Shown: positions 39,660 to 47,744 of the stretch, in pieces
How the letters are laid out: the number at the start of each line of letters is the position of its first letter
Position numbering within the stretch: the first letter of the stretch is position 1
NCBI RefSeq assembly: GCF_008386315.1
Contig: NZ_CP043808.1
Coordinates: 2,666,001 to 2,730,000, forward strand
Source: Serinicoccus marinus DSM 15273
GTDB taxonomy: Bacteria; Actinomycetota; Actinomycetes; Actinomycetales; Dermatophilaceae
DNA: 64,000 bases
Reading direction: 5' to 3'
Notes under the pieces: model-generated
The model's database searches: none
What the model saw: only the letters and a program-made list of their open reading frames with translations
What the model was told of the DNA's origin: nothing
Made by a program: the position numbers and the translations under genes

Positions 39660-40382
39660 CTAGCGCGAGACGGTGTTCTCGATGCGGTTGAGCAGGCTCT
39701 CGAGGCCGGTCTCGAACTCGGCCTCGCTGTGGTCCTGGCTGAGGCGGTCGCGCATCCGCACCACGTGCGGCGCCTGCCCGAGGTCGACATCTTCCCTCGT
39801 GTCTTGCTCTGGGATGTCGGCGCTGCCCTCGTTCATCGGTTCGTCCACGGCGGCAACATTCTCGACCTGGGTGGAAACCTCCAAGAGCAGGGACCCGACG
39901 AGGAAGCTGGTGAAGGCCTTGTAGGTGTCCACCGCTTGGTCGTCGCTGAAGCCTCGCTCGCACAGGGTGGCCAGGAGGTGCTCGACCATGGCGATGTCGC
40001 GCAAGGGCGGTCGCAGCCAGGGCGCCGCTGGGTGCCGCGAGACCACCAGGGGGAACGCCGTGGGGTTGGCCAGGGCCATCTGGCGGATCTCGTGCGCGAC
40101 GTGCTGCAGGTATTCCTGCCAGCTGGTGGTCTGCGCGGCCTCCACACGCTCGATGAGCCCGTCCAGGAGGCTTTCCACGACCGCCTCCAGCAGATCCTCT
40201 CGCCCGGAGACGTACCGGTACAGGGCCATCGCCTCAACCCCGAGGTCGCGGCCCAGGCTGCGCATGGTCATCTGGTCCACACCATGAGCCTCGATACTGG
40301 CCAGGCCAGCTTCGACAATGCGCTGACGGCTGAGGCGTGGCGGCCGCGTGGACCGCGCCTCGTCCGGCTCCTCTGGGCTCAT
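39660..40382 (-). CDS. TetR-family transcriptional regulator
   Basis: 240 residues from MSPEEPDEARSTRPPRLSRQ (GGAGG upstream). N-terminal HTH: RIVEAGLASIEAHGVDQMTM, RSLGRDLGVEAMALYRYVSG. The C-terminal ligand domain is of the tetracycline-repressor type (WQEYLQHVAHEIRQMALANP, FTSFLVGSLLLEV). It probably represses the surrounding genes through the GTTTAC-N3-GTAAAC palindromes. Ligand unknown. Confidence 0.92.
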   Translation of the reverse strand: MSPEEPDEARSTRPPRLSRQRIVEAGLASIEAHGVDQMTMRSLGRDLGVEAMALYRYVSGREDLLEAVVESLLDGLIERVEAAQTTSWQEYLQHVAHEIRQMALANPTAFPLVVSRHPAAPWLRPPLRDIAMVEHLLATLCERGFSDDQAVDTYKAFTSFLVGSLLLEVSTQVENVAAVDEPMNEGSADIPEQDTREDVDLGQAPHVVRMRDRLSQDHSEAEFETGLESLLNRIENTVSR

Positions 40383-40448
40383 CAGCACGCCTCCTGGAAG
40401 TCCACCCTGACACACGCCCCGCGTGTCGGCTCGTCGTCCCCGTCGCGG

Positions 40449-40721
40449 TCAACTCGCGACTGACTCGGGCAGGCGGCCCTTGCGCTTGGCGAACGCCTGC
40501 GTGGACTTGTGGTTGATGCTGACCCGCACCAGCTGCACGATCGCCCCCGAGACCAGCGCGAAAGCCATGGCCTCACCCCAGTCCACCTCCGGGTCCTCAG
40601 GGTTGCTCGGGGAGTTGCTACCGGTGACGAACTTCCACGTGGTCTCGATGACGTTCTTGGCCATCACCCCACCACCGATCGCCGCCGCCGTCGTCGCCAG
40701 ACTCCACATCTTGTCGCCCAC
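40449..40721 (-). CDS. DUF4235 membrane protein
   Basis: 90 residues: MGDKMWSLATTAAAIGGGVM, WKFVTGSNSPSNPEDPEVDW, AMAFALVSGAIVQLVRVSIN. Two membrane segments with a short Pro-rich loop, the DUF4235 pattern. GTG start at 40721 (in-frame ATG at 40709 as alternative). Divergent from the YtxH-like operon, sharing the O3 promoter region. Function unknown. Confidence 0.82.
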   Translation of the reverse strand: MGDKMWSLATTAAAIGGGVMAKNVIETTWKFVTGSNSPSNPEDPEVDWGEAMAFALVSGAIVQLVRVSINHKSTQAFAKRKGRLPESVAS

Positions 40722-40793
40722 TAGAACTCACCACTTCCTGGTCTTGGCCCGGACCCCCGAGGCCACGCTTGCACGGCTTCCGATGACGCCGTA

Positions 40794-40810
40794 CGTTTAC
40801 ACTGTATTCG
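40794..40810. promoter_or_regulatory. TetR-like operator O3
   Basis: CGTTTACACTGTATTCG keeps the left half and spacer of O1 and O2 with two mismatches in the right half. It lies between the divergent DUF4235 and YtxH-like genes. Confidence 0.5.
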
Positions 40811-40889
40811 CATGCTGGGCACCACAGCAAGGCGACGCGGCCCCAGTCCGGGGTCCGCGCGACACCCCCTCTGCAGTCAGGAGCAGACG

Positions 40890-41180
40890 ATGAGCAAGAT
40901 CATGATGGCGACCGCCTTCGGGGCCGGGTACGTCCTGGGCGCCAGGGCGGGCCGGGAGAGGTACGAGCAGCTCAGCGCCAAGGCTCAGGAGCTGTGGGGG
41001 CACCCCAAGGTTCAGGAGCAGGCGGACAAGGCCAAGCAGCAGGCCGGGAGGGTGACCGAGCAGGCCAAGGGCCGGCTGAGCAACGCCCAGGACGGCGACC
41101 GGGACAGCACGGATGACCCGTGGGAGGTCGACACCGACACCGCCCTTGCGGGTGATGAGCAGGAGGGGCCTCGTGGCTGA
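40890..41180 (+). CDS. YtxH-like small protein
   Basis: 96 residues: MSKIMMATAFGAGYVLGARA, GRERYEQLSAKAQELWGHPK, a charged helix rich in Lys/Gln, and an acidic tail. An N-terminal membrane-inserting GAGYVLGARAG motif plus amphipathic helix is typical of YtxH-like envelope stress proteins. First gene of a four-gene overlapping set (YtxH, holin-like, DUF3618, YihY). Confidence 0.8.
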   Translation: MSKIMMATAFGAGYVLGARAGRERYEQLSAKAQELWGHPKVQEQADKAKQQAGRVTEQAKGRLSNAQDGDRDSTDDPWEVDTDTALAGDEQEGPRG

Positions 41181-41598
41181 GCGATTCACTCCGGACACCG
41201 ATCATGCGTCCACGGGCGAGCTCATCGCGCGGATGAGCGAGCAGACGAGCACCCTCATCCGGGACGAGATGCGCCTGGCGCAGGCTGAGCTGAGCGCCAA
41301 AGCCAAGGACGCGGGCGTGGGCATCGGCATGTTCGGCGCCGGTGGCCTGCTCGCCTTCTTCGGCATCGCCGCCCTGATCACGACGGCCATCCTGGCCCTC
41401 GCCCTGGTGCTGCCCCCGTGGGCCGCCGCCGGCATCGTGACACTGCTGCTGTTCGCGGCGGCGGCGGTGGTGTCGCTGGTGGGCAAGAAGCGCGTGCAGG
41501 AGGCCACCCCGGCCGCGCCCGAACGTGCCGTGGACAACGTCAAGCAGGACATCGAGCAGGTCAAGGGGCAGCCCAGTCATGAGCGCCACACCGCATGA
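41173..41598 (+). CDS. Phage holin superfamily-like membrane protein (PF07332 type)
   Basis: 141 residues from GTG 41173, overlapping the previous gene by 8 bases with AGGAGG upstream. DHASTGELIARMSEQTSTLI and RDEMRLAQAELSAKAKDAGV precede two membrane helices (GIGMFGAGGLLAFFGIAALI, ILALALVLPPWAAAGIVTLL). This is the actinobacterial phage-holin-3-6 family, a chromosomal envelope protein, not evidence of a prophage. Confidence 0.87.
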   Translation: MAERFTPDTDHASTGELIARMSEQTSTLIRDEMRLAQAELSAKAKDAGVGIGMFGAGGLLAFFGIAALITTAILALALVLPPWAAAGIVTLLLFAAAAVVSLVGKKRVQEATPAAPERAVDNVKQDIEQVKGQPSHERHTA

Positions 41599-41908
41599 GA
41601 ACCCCGACAGCGACAACACCCAGGACGAGGCCAGCAGCGACCCGGCACAGATCGAGGCCGACATCGCCCGGCACCGGCAGGAGCTCGGCGACACCGTCGA
41701 CGAGCTCACCGAACGCCTGGACGTGAAGAAGCAAGCCCGGGACAAGGTCCAGTCGATCAAGACCCGCGCCGACGCCGGGCTGGGTGAGGTTAAGACCAGG
41801 TTGAACAGTGATGACCACCGGGACGTGCTCAGCGTGCTGGCCCCCGCGCTCGGTGCCGTGGCCGCAGTGGTGCTGATCATCGGGGTCGCCCGGCGGGTGC
41901 GGCGGTGA
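41579..41908 (+). CDS. DUF3618 protein
   Basis: 109 residues: acidic N-terminus, then DPAQIEADIARHRQELGDTV DELTERLDVKKQARDKVQSI and one C-terminal helix (VLAPALGAVAAVVLIIGVAR). The IExDIxxxRxELxxTVDxL pattern defines DUF3618. It almost always sits next to holin-like and YtxH-like genes as here. Overlaps both neighbours by a few bases. Confidence 0.9.
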   Translation: MSATPHENPDSDNTQDEASSDPAQIEADIARHRQELGDTVDELTERLDVKKQARDKVQSIKTRADAGLGEVKTRLNSDDHRDVLSVLAPALGAVAAVVLIIGVARRVRR

Positions 41909-42984
41909 GCTCCAGGGCAGCAGAACGCAGGGCCGCGCAGGCGGACGCCCCGGAGCCCGAGCGGGAGGACAAGCCGGACACGCCCGCGGAGATGACCGGG
42001 CCGGCGTGGAAGTACACCGCGGTCAAGGCGTTCCGGGAGTTCCTGGACGATGAGTGCACCGACCTCGCGGCCGCGCTGACCTACTACGCCGTGTTGGCCA
42101 TCTTCCCGGCGCTCATCGCGATCTTCTCGCTGCTGGGGCTGGTCGGGCAGAGCCAGCAGGTGGTCAGCGCGGTGATGCCCGTGCTGAGCAGCGTGCTGGG
42201 CGAGTCCGGGTCCTCGACCCTCGAGCCGGTGGTGCAGTCGTTGGCCACCTCCCCGGGTGCCGGGCTCGCCCTGGTCATCGGTCTGGCGACCGCGCTGTGG
42301 TCGGCCTCGGGCTACGTCACCGCGTTCAGCCGGGCGATGAACCGGGTCTATGAGATCGAGGAGGGTCGGCCGGTGTGGAAGCTGCGCCCGGTCATGCTCC
42401 TGATCACCCTGGTCATGGTGCTCATGGTGGTGCTCATCGCCCTCATGCTCATCGTGTCCGGTCCGGTGGCGACGGCGCTCGGCGAGGCGATCGGCCTGGG
42501 GTCGACCGTGGTCACCGTGTGGCAGGTCGCCAAGTGGCCAGTCGTGCTGGTCCTGGTCATGCTGCTCGTGGCGCTGCTGTACTACAGCACGCCTAACGTG
42601 AAGCAGCCGAAGTTCCGGTGGCTGAGCATCGGGGCCGCGTTCGCGATCCTGGTCTGGGTCCTCATCTCGGTCGCGTTCGGCTTCTACATCGCCAACTTCT
42701 CCAGCTACGGCGCGACCTACGGCTCGTTCGCCGGGGTGATCATCTTCCTGCTCTACCTGTGGATCACCAACCTCGCGCTGCTGCTCGGGGCGGAGGTCGA
42801 CGCCGAGCTGGAGCGCTCACGCCAGCTCATCGCCGGCATCGAGGCCGAGGAGGACATCCAGCTGCCTCCCCGCGACGACGCAAAGATCGTCGCGAGCGAG
42901 GAGAAGGAGCAGGCGGACCAGGACAAGGCCCGCGCGCTGCGCCGCAGCGGCGGGGACACCACCGACCCCGACCAGACCCGCTGA
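41905..42984 (+). CDS. YihY/BrkB family inner-membrane protein
   Basis: 359 residues, six membrane helices: AALTYYAVLAIFPALIAIFS, ALVIGLATALWSASGYVTAF, RPVMLLITLVMVLMVVLIAL, VLVLVMLLVALLYYSTPN, FAILVWVLISVAFGFYIANF and FAGVIIFLLYLWITNLALLL. The GAEVDAELERSRQL motif ends the conserved part, followed by a charged tail. Once annotated as RNase BN; function unknown. Its C-terminal third has a second, truncated copy at 45780-46041. Confidence 0.92.
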   Translation: MSSRAAERRAAQADAPEPEREDKPDTPAEMTGPAWKYTAVKAFREFLDDECTDLAAALTYYAVLAIFPALIAIFSLLGLVGQSQQVVSAVMPVLSSVLGESGSSTLEPVVQSLATSPGAGLALVIGLATALWSASGYVTAFSRAMNRVYEIEEGRPVWKLRPVMLLITLVMVLMVVLIALMLIVSGPVATALGEAIGLGSTVVTVWQVAKWPVVLVLVMLLVALLYYSTPNVKQPKFRWLSIGAAFAILVWVLISVAFGFYIANFSSYGATYGSFAGVIIFLLYLWITNLALLLGAEVDAELERSRQLIAGIEAEEDIQLPPRDDAKIVASEEKEQADQDKARALRRSGGDTTDPDQTR

Positions 42985-43585
42985 TATCCGTGCTCAGGTG
43001 AGGTAGCGCAAGGGAGGGGAGGACGTGAGTCGTGACGCAGGCAGTGACTTTCGGTCTGCTCGGGTCCAGCGCGCTCGTGCTGGGTGCCGTGGTCGGGGGA
43101 CGGTTCCAGATCCCCAAGCGGGTGCTGGCCGCGATGCTGGCCTTCGCCTCCGGGGCGCTCATCACGGCGCTGGCGTTCGAGCTCTTCGAGGACGCGCACG
43201 AGCAGGGCGGCCTGTGGCGAGCCGGACTAGGCCTGATCGTGGGGGCGGTGGTCTTCACCCTCCTCAGCGCGTGGCTGGACTGGGCCGCCGCCGCCGGAAC
43301 GGGTGATGACACCGACCGCGGCAGCGACAAGCTGGACAAGCAAGCTGCCACGGAAGGACAACGTGCCGCGGCACCCTCAGTGAAAGGGGCTGCCGGGATG
43401 GCGCTGCTCGCCGCGGTCACCCTCGACGGCGTACCCGAGAATGTCGCTCTGGGCGTGTCCCTGGGCGAAGGGACAGGTGGCCTGGCGCTGCTCGGTGCGA
43501 TCTTCGTATCGAACTTCCCAGAGGCCCTCGTGGGCAGCGCCTCCATGCGCGCCCAAGGGCGAACACATACTGAACCGCCCCGGGT

Positions 43586-44563
43586 TCAGTGGAGAGTCGT
43601 GTGTGCTTCGTCGGCGGTCGCCGTCGAAGGGTTGGGGGCAGCGTAGTGGTCGTGTTCGTACGCTGCGGGTGCGAGGTAGTCGCACCATGAGTGCGGGCGG
43701 GTCGTGTTGTACCAGTCGACCCACCGAAGGACTTCGAGCTCGACGTGCTCGAGCGTTTTCCAGGGGCCGCGCCGTCGGATGAGTTCGGTCTTGAAGACGC
43801 GGTTGAGCGCCTCGGCGGCGGCATTGTCGTAGCTGTCGCCCTTGGATCCGACGGAGGCGACGATGCCGAGTTCTTCGAGGCGCTCGGTGTACCGGATGGC
43901 TCGGTATTGCACGCCGCGGTCGGCGTGGTGGACCAGGCCGGTCAGGTCCCGTCCGTCGCGGTGGCGCTGCCAGATCGCGTGCTCCAGGGCGTCCAGGGCC
44001 AGGTCGGTGTGCAGCGAGGCAGCCACGCGCCAGCCGACGATCCGGCGGGAGAACAGGTCCATCACGAACGCGACGTAGACGAACCCGGCCCAGGTCGGCA
44101 CGTAGGTGATGTCGGCCACCCACCGGTCATCCGGTGCCGCGGCGGTGAAGTCCCGGTTGAGCTGGTCGGCCGGGTGGCCGTCCTTGGCCGGCACCGTGGT
44201 CCGGGGCGCCTTGTGGTCGCCGGCGACCGCGCCGACCAGGCCCAGGGCCTTCATCCGCCTGGCCACGGTGCACCGCGCCACCGGTGGATAGGTGCGCCCG
44301 GTGGGGTTCCCGTGCTCGTCCAGGACCTGTTGCCGGTTGAGCACCTTCCACATCTTCTTCACCCCGTACACCTCGTAGTTCGCGTCGTTGGTCGACTGGA
44401 TCCGCTCATCGAGGGCCGCGTCGGCCAGTGCCCGGTTCGAGGGGGCACGCGACGTGGCTGCGTAGTAGGTGCTCGGGGCGATCTTCGCGCCGGCCTCGGA
44501 CAGGACCGTGCAGATCGGCTCGACCCCGAAGGACTCCTTGTGCTCGTCGATGTAGGCGATCAA
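43586..44563 (-). CDS. IS3-family transposase OrfB (DDE integrase core)
   Basis: 325 residues. An HTH_21 segment, then the rve domain with catalytic Asp in WVADITYVPTWAGF, Asp in GLVHHADRGVQYRAIRY and Glu in DNAAAEALNRVFKTEL. It overlaps orfA by 4 bases and is most likely made as an OrfAB fusion by -1 frameshifting at the TTTTTT run near 44595 in orfA. Intact, so the element may be active. Confidence 0.94.
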   Translation of the reverse strand: MIAYIDEHKESFGVEPICTVLSEAGAKIAPSTYYAATSRAPSNRALADAALDERIQSTNDANYEVYGVKKMWKVLNRQQVLDEHGNPTGRTYPPVARCTVARRMKALGLVGAVAGDHKAPRTTVPAKDGHPADQLNRDFTAAAPDDRWVADITYVPTWAGFVYVAFVMDLFSRRIVGWRVAASLHTDLALDALEHAIWQRHRDGRDLTGLVHHADRGVQYRAIRYTERLEELGIVASVGSKGDSYDNAAAEALNRVFKTELIRRRGPWKTLEHVELEVLRWVDWYNTTRPHSWCDYLAPAAYEHDHYAAPNPSTATADEAHTTLH

Positions 44564-44883
44564 CGACTCGTGGGGCGGTCGAGCTCCGCCGCGAAAAAAG
44601 CTGAGGCCGACCGCAGGATCGCGTTCGCCCGGCGCAACTCCCGGTTCTCCTTCTCCAGCTGCACCAGCCGCTCCTGTGGATCGGTCGCGGTCGCAGTCGA
44701 CCCGGCCGCCGGTGCGGGCCCGCGGAACCAGTTCCGCAACGTGGCACCCGGGATGCCCAGCTGCTCACCCACCTGGGCGCAAGCACGCTTCACCGGCAAC
44801 CCCGGACTCTCCCGGATCGTCTCGTTCACCGCGCGGATCGCACGCTCACGCAGCTCGTCGCTGTATTTCCTCGGTGCAGGCAT
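44560..44883 (-). CDS. IS3-family transposase OrfA (HTH)
   Basis: 107 residues: KYSDELRERAIRAVNETIRE and GIPGATLRNWFRGPAPAAGS form the helix-turn-helix, followed by the leucine-zipper-like ERLVQLEKENRELRRANAIL. It binds the element ends. A T6 run (the FF codons near residue 96) lies before the stop, where ribosomes can slip into orfB. Confidence 0.93.
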   Translation of the reverse strand: MPAPRKYSDELRERAIRAVNETIRESPGLPVKRACAQVGEQLGIPGATLRNWFRGPAPAAGSTATATDPQERLVQLEKENRELRRANAILRSASAFFAAELDRPTSR

Positions 44884-45353
44884 GACTCCACTCTCCCGTA
44901 GAGATCAAGACCCTCCACCAAACCCGGGACGGTTCATACCTTCGTCCTGGTGACCTGGACCATCTGTGCGTTGTTGCTCACGGCCGCTGTCGTCCTGGGT
45001 GCGGGTCCGCTGGCCAGCGCCACACCCGAGACCATCTCCTTGCCCCTCGCCTTCGCCGCCGGCGCGGTCCTCGCCTCCTTGGCTGACACGCTGATGCCCG
45101 AAGCATACGAAGAAGGAGGTCCCACGGTGGCCCTCGCGACCGCAGCCGGCTTCGTCCTGTCATATCTCCTGGCGACCCTCTGACCGAACACGCGCCACGC
45201 ACTCTGGACCCGAAAGCACTTGAGTGGCTGAACGCGACGGGGCTGCTGCAGATGCCGGCGGAACTGTGATGCTGACGGATGCGCAGCGCGCCCAACCGCC
45301 GCAGCTGGGCGCCGAGCGGAGCAATCACACCTGCTCCCCACCCGTCGAGCGCG

Positions 45354-45759
45354 CAGCATACGTGCATCAGTGACTCGGATGACCACAGCACCCTCAACCT
45401 GCCCTGCACCACAAAACCGCAGGTCAGTGGCTCTGCGCAGGCCGACTTACCTGTTTTCTGAACAGCAGACTGAAATGGAGACGGCAGATCTCAGATCGCC
45501 TGCGGTTATAAGCGATTTCAGAGCTGGCGAAGGGACTCGAACCCTCAACCACCTGTTTACAAGACTCACAGCCATAGCGCGCTGACCAGCGCACATCCCC
45601 AAAACAGAGGCGTTTCGACGGTGTCGTGCATCATACGTGCATCAGGAGAGGCCCGTCTTGGCTCCTCGTGGCCGCTGTGCCACCCACGCCTCCCCTCGAG
45701 CAGGCGGTCGGTACTTCAACGCCATGCCGCTGGCAGCGCCTATCCATTGTGGTAGCGGC
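45354..45759. repeat. Attachment-like repeat, copy C (with well-preserved tRNA-Thr 3' half)
   Basis: Homologous to 36834-37241 in the same orientation. On the minus strand 45521-45563 reads CTTGTAAACAGG (anticodon loop and 3' strand of the anticodon stem), a T-arm with TTCGAGT and the acceptor end CGCCAGCTC. That is the 3' half of a tRNA-Thr(UGU) without the 5' half. The right part ends with the last five codons and stop of a second yoeB (RYHNG). The 45184-45353 stretch before it shows no gene. Confidence 0.82.
45521..45563 (-). tRNA. tRNA-Thr(UGU) 3' half only (integration scar)
   Basis: From the anticodon loop to the acceptor 3' end: the 5-bp T-stem pairs (GAGGG/CCCTT), the T-loop is TTCGAGT and the anticodon-stem 3' strand is ACAGG. 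The preceding bases do not form the D-arm or 5' acceptor, so this is not a functional tRNA. It is the classic crossover location of tyrosine integrases. Confidence 0.6.
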
Positions 45760-45779
45760 CACCTATGGCTCGCCCTCCG

Positions 45780-46041
45780 GGGTGATGACTTCCTGCTCTA
45801 CCTGTGGATCAGCAACCTCGCGCTGCGGCTCGGTGCAGAGGTCGACGCCGAGCTCGAGCGGTCCCGCCAGCTCATCGCCGGCATCGAGGCCGAGGAGGAT
45901 GTCCAGCTGCCCCCGCGAGACGACGCCAAGATCCGCACGAACGAGGAGAAGGAGCTGGAGGACCGGGACAGGGCCCGCACCCTGCGCCGCAGCGGCGGGG
46001 ACACCACCGACCCGACCAGGAACACTGACGTCCGGAGGTAG
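45780..46041 (+). pseudogene. YihY C-terminal fragment (second copy)
   Basis: FLLYLWISNLALRLGAEVDA, ELERSRQLIAGIEAEEDVQL, PPRDDAKIRTNEEKELEDRD match the last 85 residues of the 41905-42984 protein at about 80 percent. It begins abruptly about 20 bases after the end of repeat copy C. A vestige of a second, related island. Confidence 0.88.
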
Positions 46042-46065
46042 GCTCAACGGGACGCGCTACCCCAA

Positions 46066-46983
46066 TTACGGCACTTGCACGAATGTGGATCCGAAGTCGA
46101 GGCTCTTCAGCAAACCGTTCTGGGTCGCGACAAGGATCTCCGTCTTGCCGCTGGGGAGGAGGTGCGCACCGAGGGCCTGCACTTCCACCGAGAGCGGCGA
46201 ACCAGCCTCCCAAGACTGCCCCGCGTCATGGCTGAGGAGCACCCTGTTCGCCGCCGTCGTCGCGACGATGGTCTCCTCGTCCACCCAGTCGACGAGCACG
46301 ACGCTCTCCGGAGGATCTAGCGGGGCCCAGGTCGCGAGGTCATCGGTGGATTGCAGCAGACCTTGCTCGGTGGTGGCGAGCACGGCACCGGTGGCTCTGT
46401 TCACGGCAAGATCCACGGGTGGCGCCGGGATCGACGCTTCGTCCCAACGGGTGCCGTCTGCGCTGGCGCGTAGCGTTCCGTCGAAGCCCAGAACGCCCGC
46501 AGGTCCTACCGCCAGCACCTGGAAGTCGCTCTCGCCCCCTCGCGACAACGTCTGCCATGTCTGGCCCCGGTCTGTCGAGGCGATGAGACCGACGGGCTGG
46601 GGCAGGTCGGTGTCGAATCCTGGGTGACCGGAGGCGAACCACGTGCCGTCCGGAGCGATGGCGAAACCCATGAGGTCCACGACGTCCCCCCGTCCGTACC
46701 AGCCGCCGTCGCGGCGCTCGAACGCGCCCTCGTGGGTGGCCATGACGACACTCTGCGTGATGGGGTCGCGCGCGACTCCGTGGATGTGGGTGATGGGTTG
46801 ATCCAGGACCCCGGCTTTCTGGCCCGCCGTTCCGCCAGAGGCACCTGACTGCTCAGAGGCAGGCGTGATGTCAGAGGAGCAGGCCGACAGCACCAACGAT
46901 GCAGCTAAAGCGATCGTGGCCGACTTCGCGGTCCCGAGGTGCTTCTTTGTCGTTCTCGAGAGTGTTCTGATGGCGGTCTCCAC
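46066..46983 (-). CDS. BNR-repeat (F510_1955 family) lipoprotein
   Basis: 305 residues from GTG 46983; an ATG at 47043 lies inside the palindrome. Signal peptide with lipobox LSAC. Mature part THIHGVARDPITQSVVMATH, VGLIASTDRGQTWQTLSRGG (sialidase BNR/Asp-box), LLQSTDDLATWAPLDPP and LLSHDAGQSWEAGSPL form a beta-propeller. Such proteins sit beside copper genes in actinobacteria. Role unknown; a surface metal-related function is inference. Confidence 0.82.
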   Translation of the reverse strand: METAIRTLSRTTKKHLGTAKSATIALAASLVLSACSSDITPASEQSGASGGTAGQKAGVLDQPITHIHGVARDPITQSVVMATHEGAFERRDGGWYGRGDVVDLMGFAIAPDGTWFASGHPGFDTDLPQPVGLIASTDRGQTWQTLSRGGESDFQVLAVGPAGVLGFDGTLRASADGTRWDEASIPAPPVDLAVNRATGAVLATTEQGLLQSTDDLATWAPLDPPESVVLVDWVDEETIVATTAANRVLLSHDAGQSWEAGSPLSVEVQALGAHLLPSGKTEILVATQNGLLKSLDFGSTFVQVP

Positions 46984-47041
46984 GTGAGACTTAAGAGCGG
47001 GCGTCCGCGGACCACGTGTGCAGCCAGTTCTGTCCGAACCC

Positions 47042-47058
47042 ATACCACGTTAGGGTAT
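47042..47058. promoter_or_regulatory. CsoR-like copper operator
   Basis: ATACC-N7-GGTAT inverted repeat between the divergent BNR lipoprotein and copZ-like genes, similar to the pseudo-palindromes bound by CsoR repressors. No csoR gene is in the window. Confidence 0.5.
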
Positions 47059-47130
47059 CATCGGCGCCACACGACTTTGCAGCACGCCACGAGCAGAACC
47101 ATCACCCTCACCCCGACGGAGGATGACCTC

Positions 47131-47481
47131 ATGTGTACATCTCGGACACAGTCGACACAGGTCGGCGAGCGGCCCACCACCGCTGAAGCGACATCGTGCG
47201 ACTGCTGCGCCACCGAGGCAGGGAGCGCGACCGGGTCGGCCGAGAGATCACTAGCGCTGGTGCAGACCACCTACCTCGTGACCGGACTGACCTGTCATCA
47301 CTGCGCTACCTCGGTCACCGAGGAGTTGGAGGCACTGGATGAGGTCTCAGCAGTCCGGGTGGACGTTGTCCCGGGAGGCGAGTCTTCGGTCCGGGTCGCG
47401 AGCACAGAGGCACTTGGCACCGAGCGCGTCCGTACCGCCCTGTCCGCTGCCGGCGACTACGCCGTCAGTGGCAGGCGCTGA
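47131..47481 (+). CDS. CopZ-like copper chaperone with Cys-rich N-terminus
   Basis: 116 residues from ATG 47131 (GGAGG upstream). The C-terminal heavy-metal-associated domain has TGLTCHHCATSVTEELEALD (CxxC copper site) and an HMA fold ending AGDYAVSGRR. The N-terminal extension holds ATSCDCCATE, an extra CxCC cluster. Likely binds Cu(I) and hands it to CopA (58888-61202). The upstream palindrome suggests copper induction. Confidence 0.85.
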   Translation: MCTSRTQSTQVGERPTTAEATSCDCCATEAGSATGSAERSLALVQTTYLVTGLTCHHCATSVTEELEALDEVSAVRVDVVPGGESSVRVASTEALGTERVRTALSAAGDYAVSGRR

Positions 47482-47496
47482 GCCGTTCTCCCAAGG

Positions 47497-47536
47497 AGGC
47501 CGAGACCTTGCCCGGGTCTGCGGCCGGTCTCGGCCT
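47497..47536 (+). terminator. Hairpin terminator after copZ
   Basis: 11-bp perfect stem (47497-47507 with 47526-47536), 16 bases past the copZ stop, separating it from the complex I-like operon. The rest of 47537-47744 shows no gene. Confidence 0.62.
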
Positions 47537-47744
47537 CATCCGCCGGGGCAGAAGGCATGAGGCGCGCCCGGCGCTATGACCGTCGCCGTCCGACCGAAGG
47601 GTGGACGCCCCCTCTTCGGTCTGCGACAGCCGCACGTGACCCACTCAGGTCTGGTGATGTCCATCTGTCGGGCAGTGTCGATGCGGCAGGACCGCGGCAG
47701 ACGGACGACACAAGAACACCTTCGAACGGCTTCTAGGGAAGTTC

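Larger units (their letters stand above)
43571..44936 (-). mobile_element. Complete IS3-family insertion sequence
   Basis: 1366 bp. Terminal inverted repeats are TGAACCGCCCCGGGTTCAGT at the left and the complement of TGAACCGTCCCGGGTTTGGT at the right, imperfect over 24 bases. A 3-bp target duplication TAC flanks it. It carries orfA and orfB in IS3 order with a likely -1 frameshift. Confidence 0.93.
43032..45183 (+). pseudogene. ZIP-family metal transporter interrupted by an IS3 element
   Basis: The first segment (43032-43570) encodes TQAVTFGLLGSSALVLGAVV, PKRVLAAMLAFASGALITAL and VTLDGVPENVALGVSLGEG. The second (44937-45183) encodes WTICALLLTAAVVLGAGPLA and LPLAFAAGAVLASLADTLM. Removing 43571-44936 and one copy of the 3-bp duplication joins them in frame as GRTHTFVLVTW. 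ZIP proteins import divalent cations such as zinc. A recent, clean insertion with no other decay. Confidence 0.88.

Noticed and set aside
41173..41598. Holin-like gene as a sign of a prophage
   Set aside because: It sits in the standard YtxH/holin-like/DUF3618/YihY chromosomal set; no phage structural or lysis genes are nearby.
45521..45563. Functional tRNA-Thr gene
   Set aside because: Only the 3' half fits; the D-arm and 5' acceptor strand are missing, so it is treated as an integration scar.
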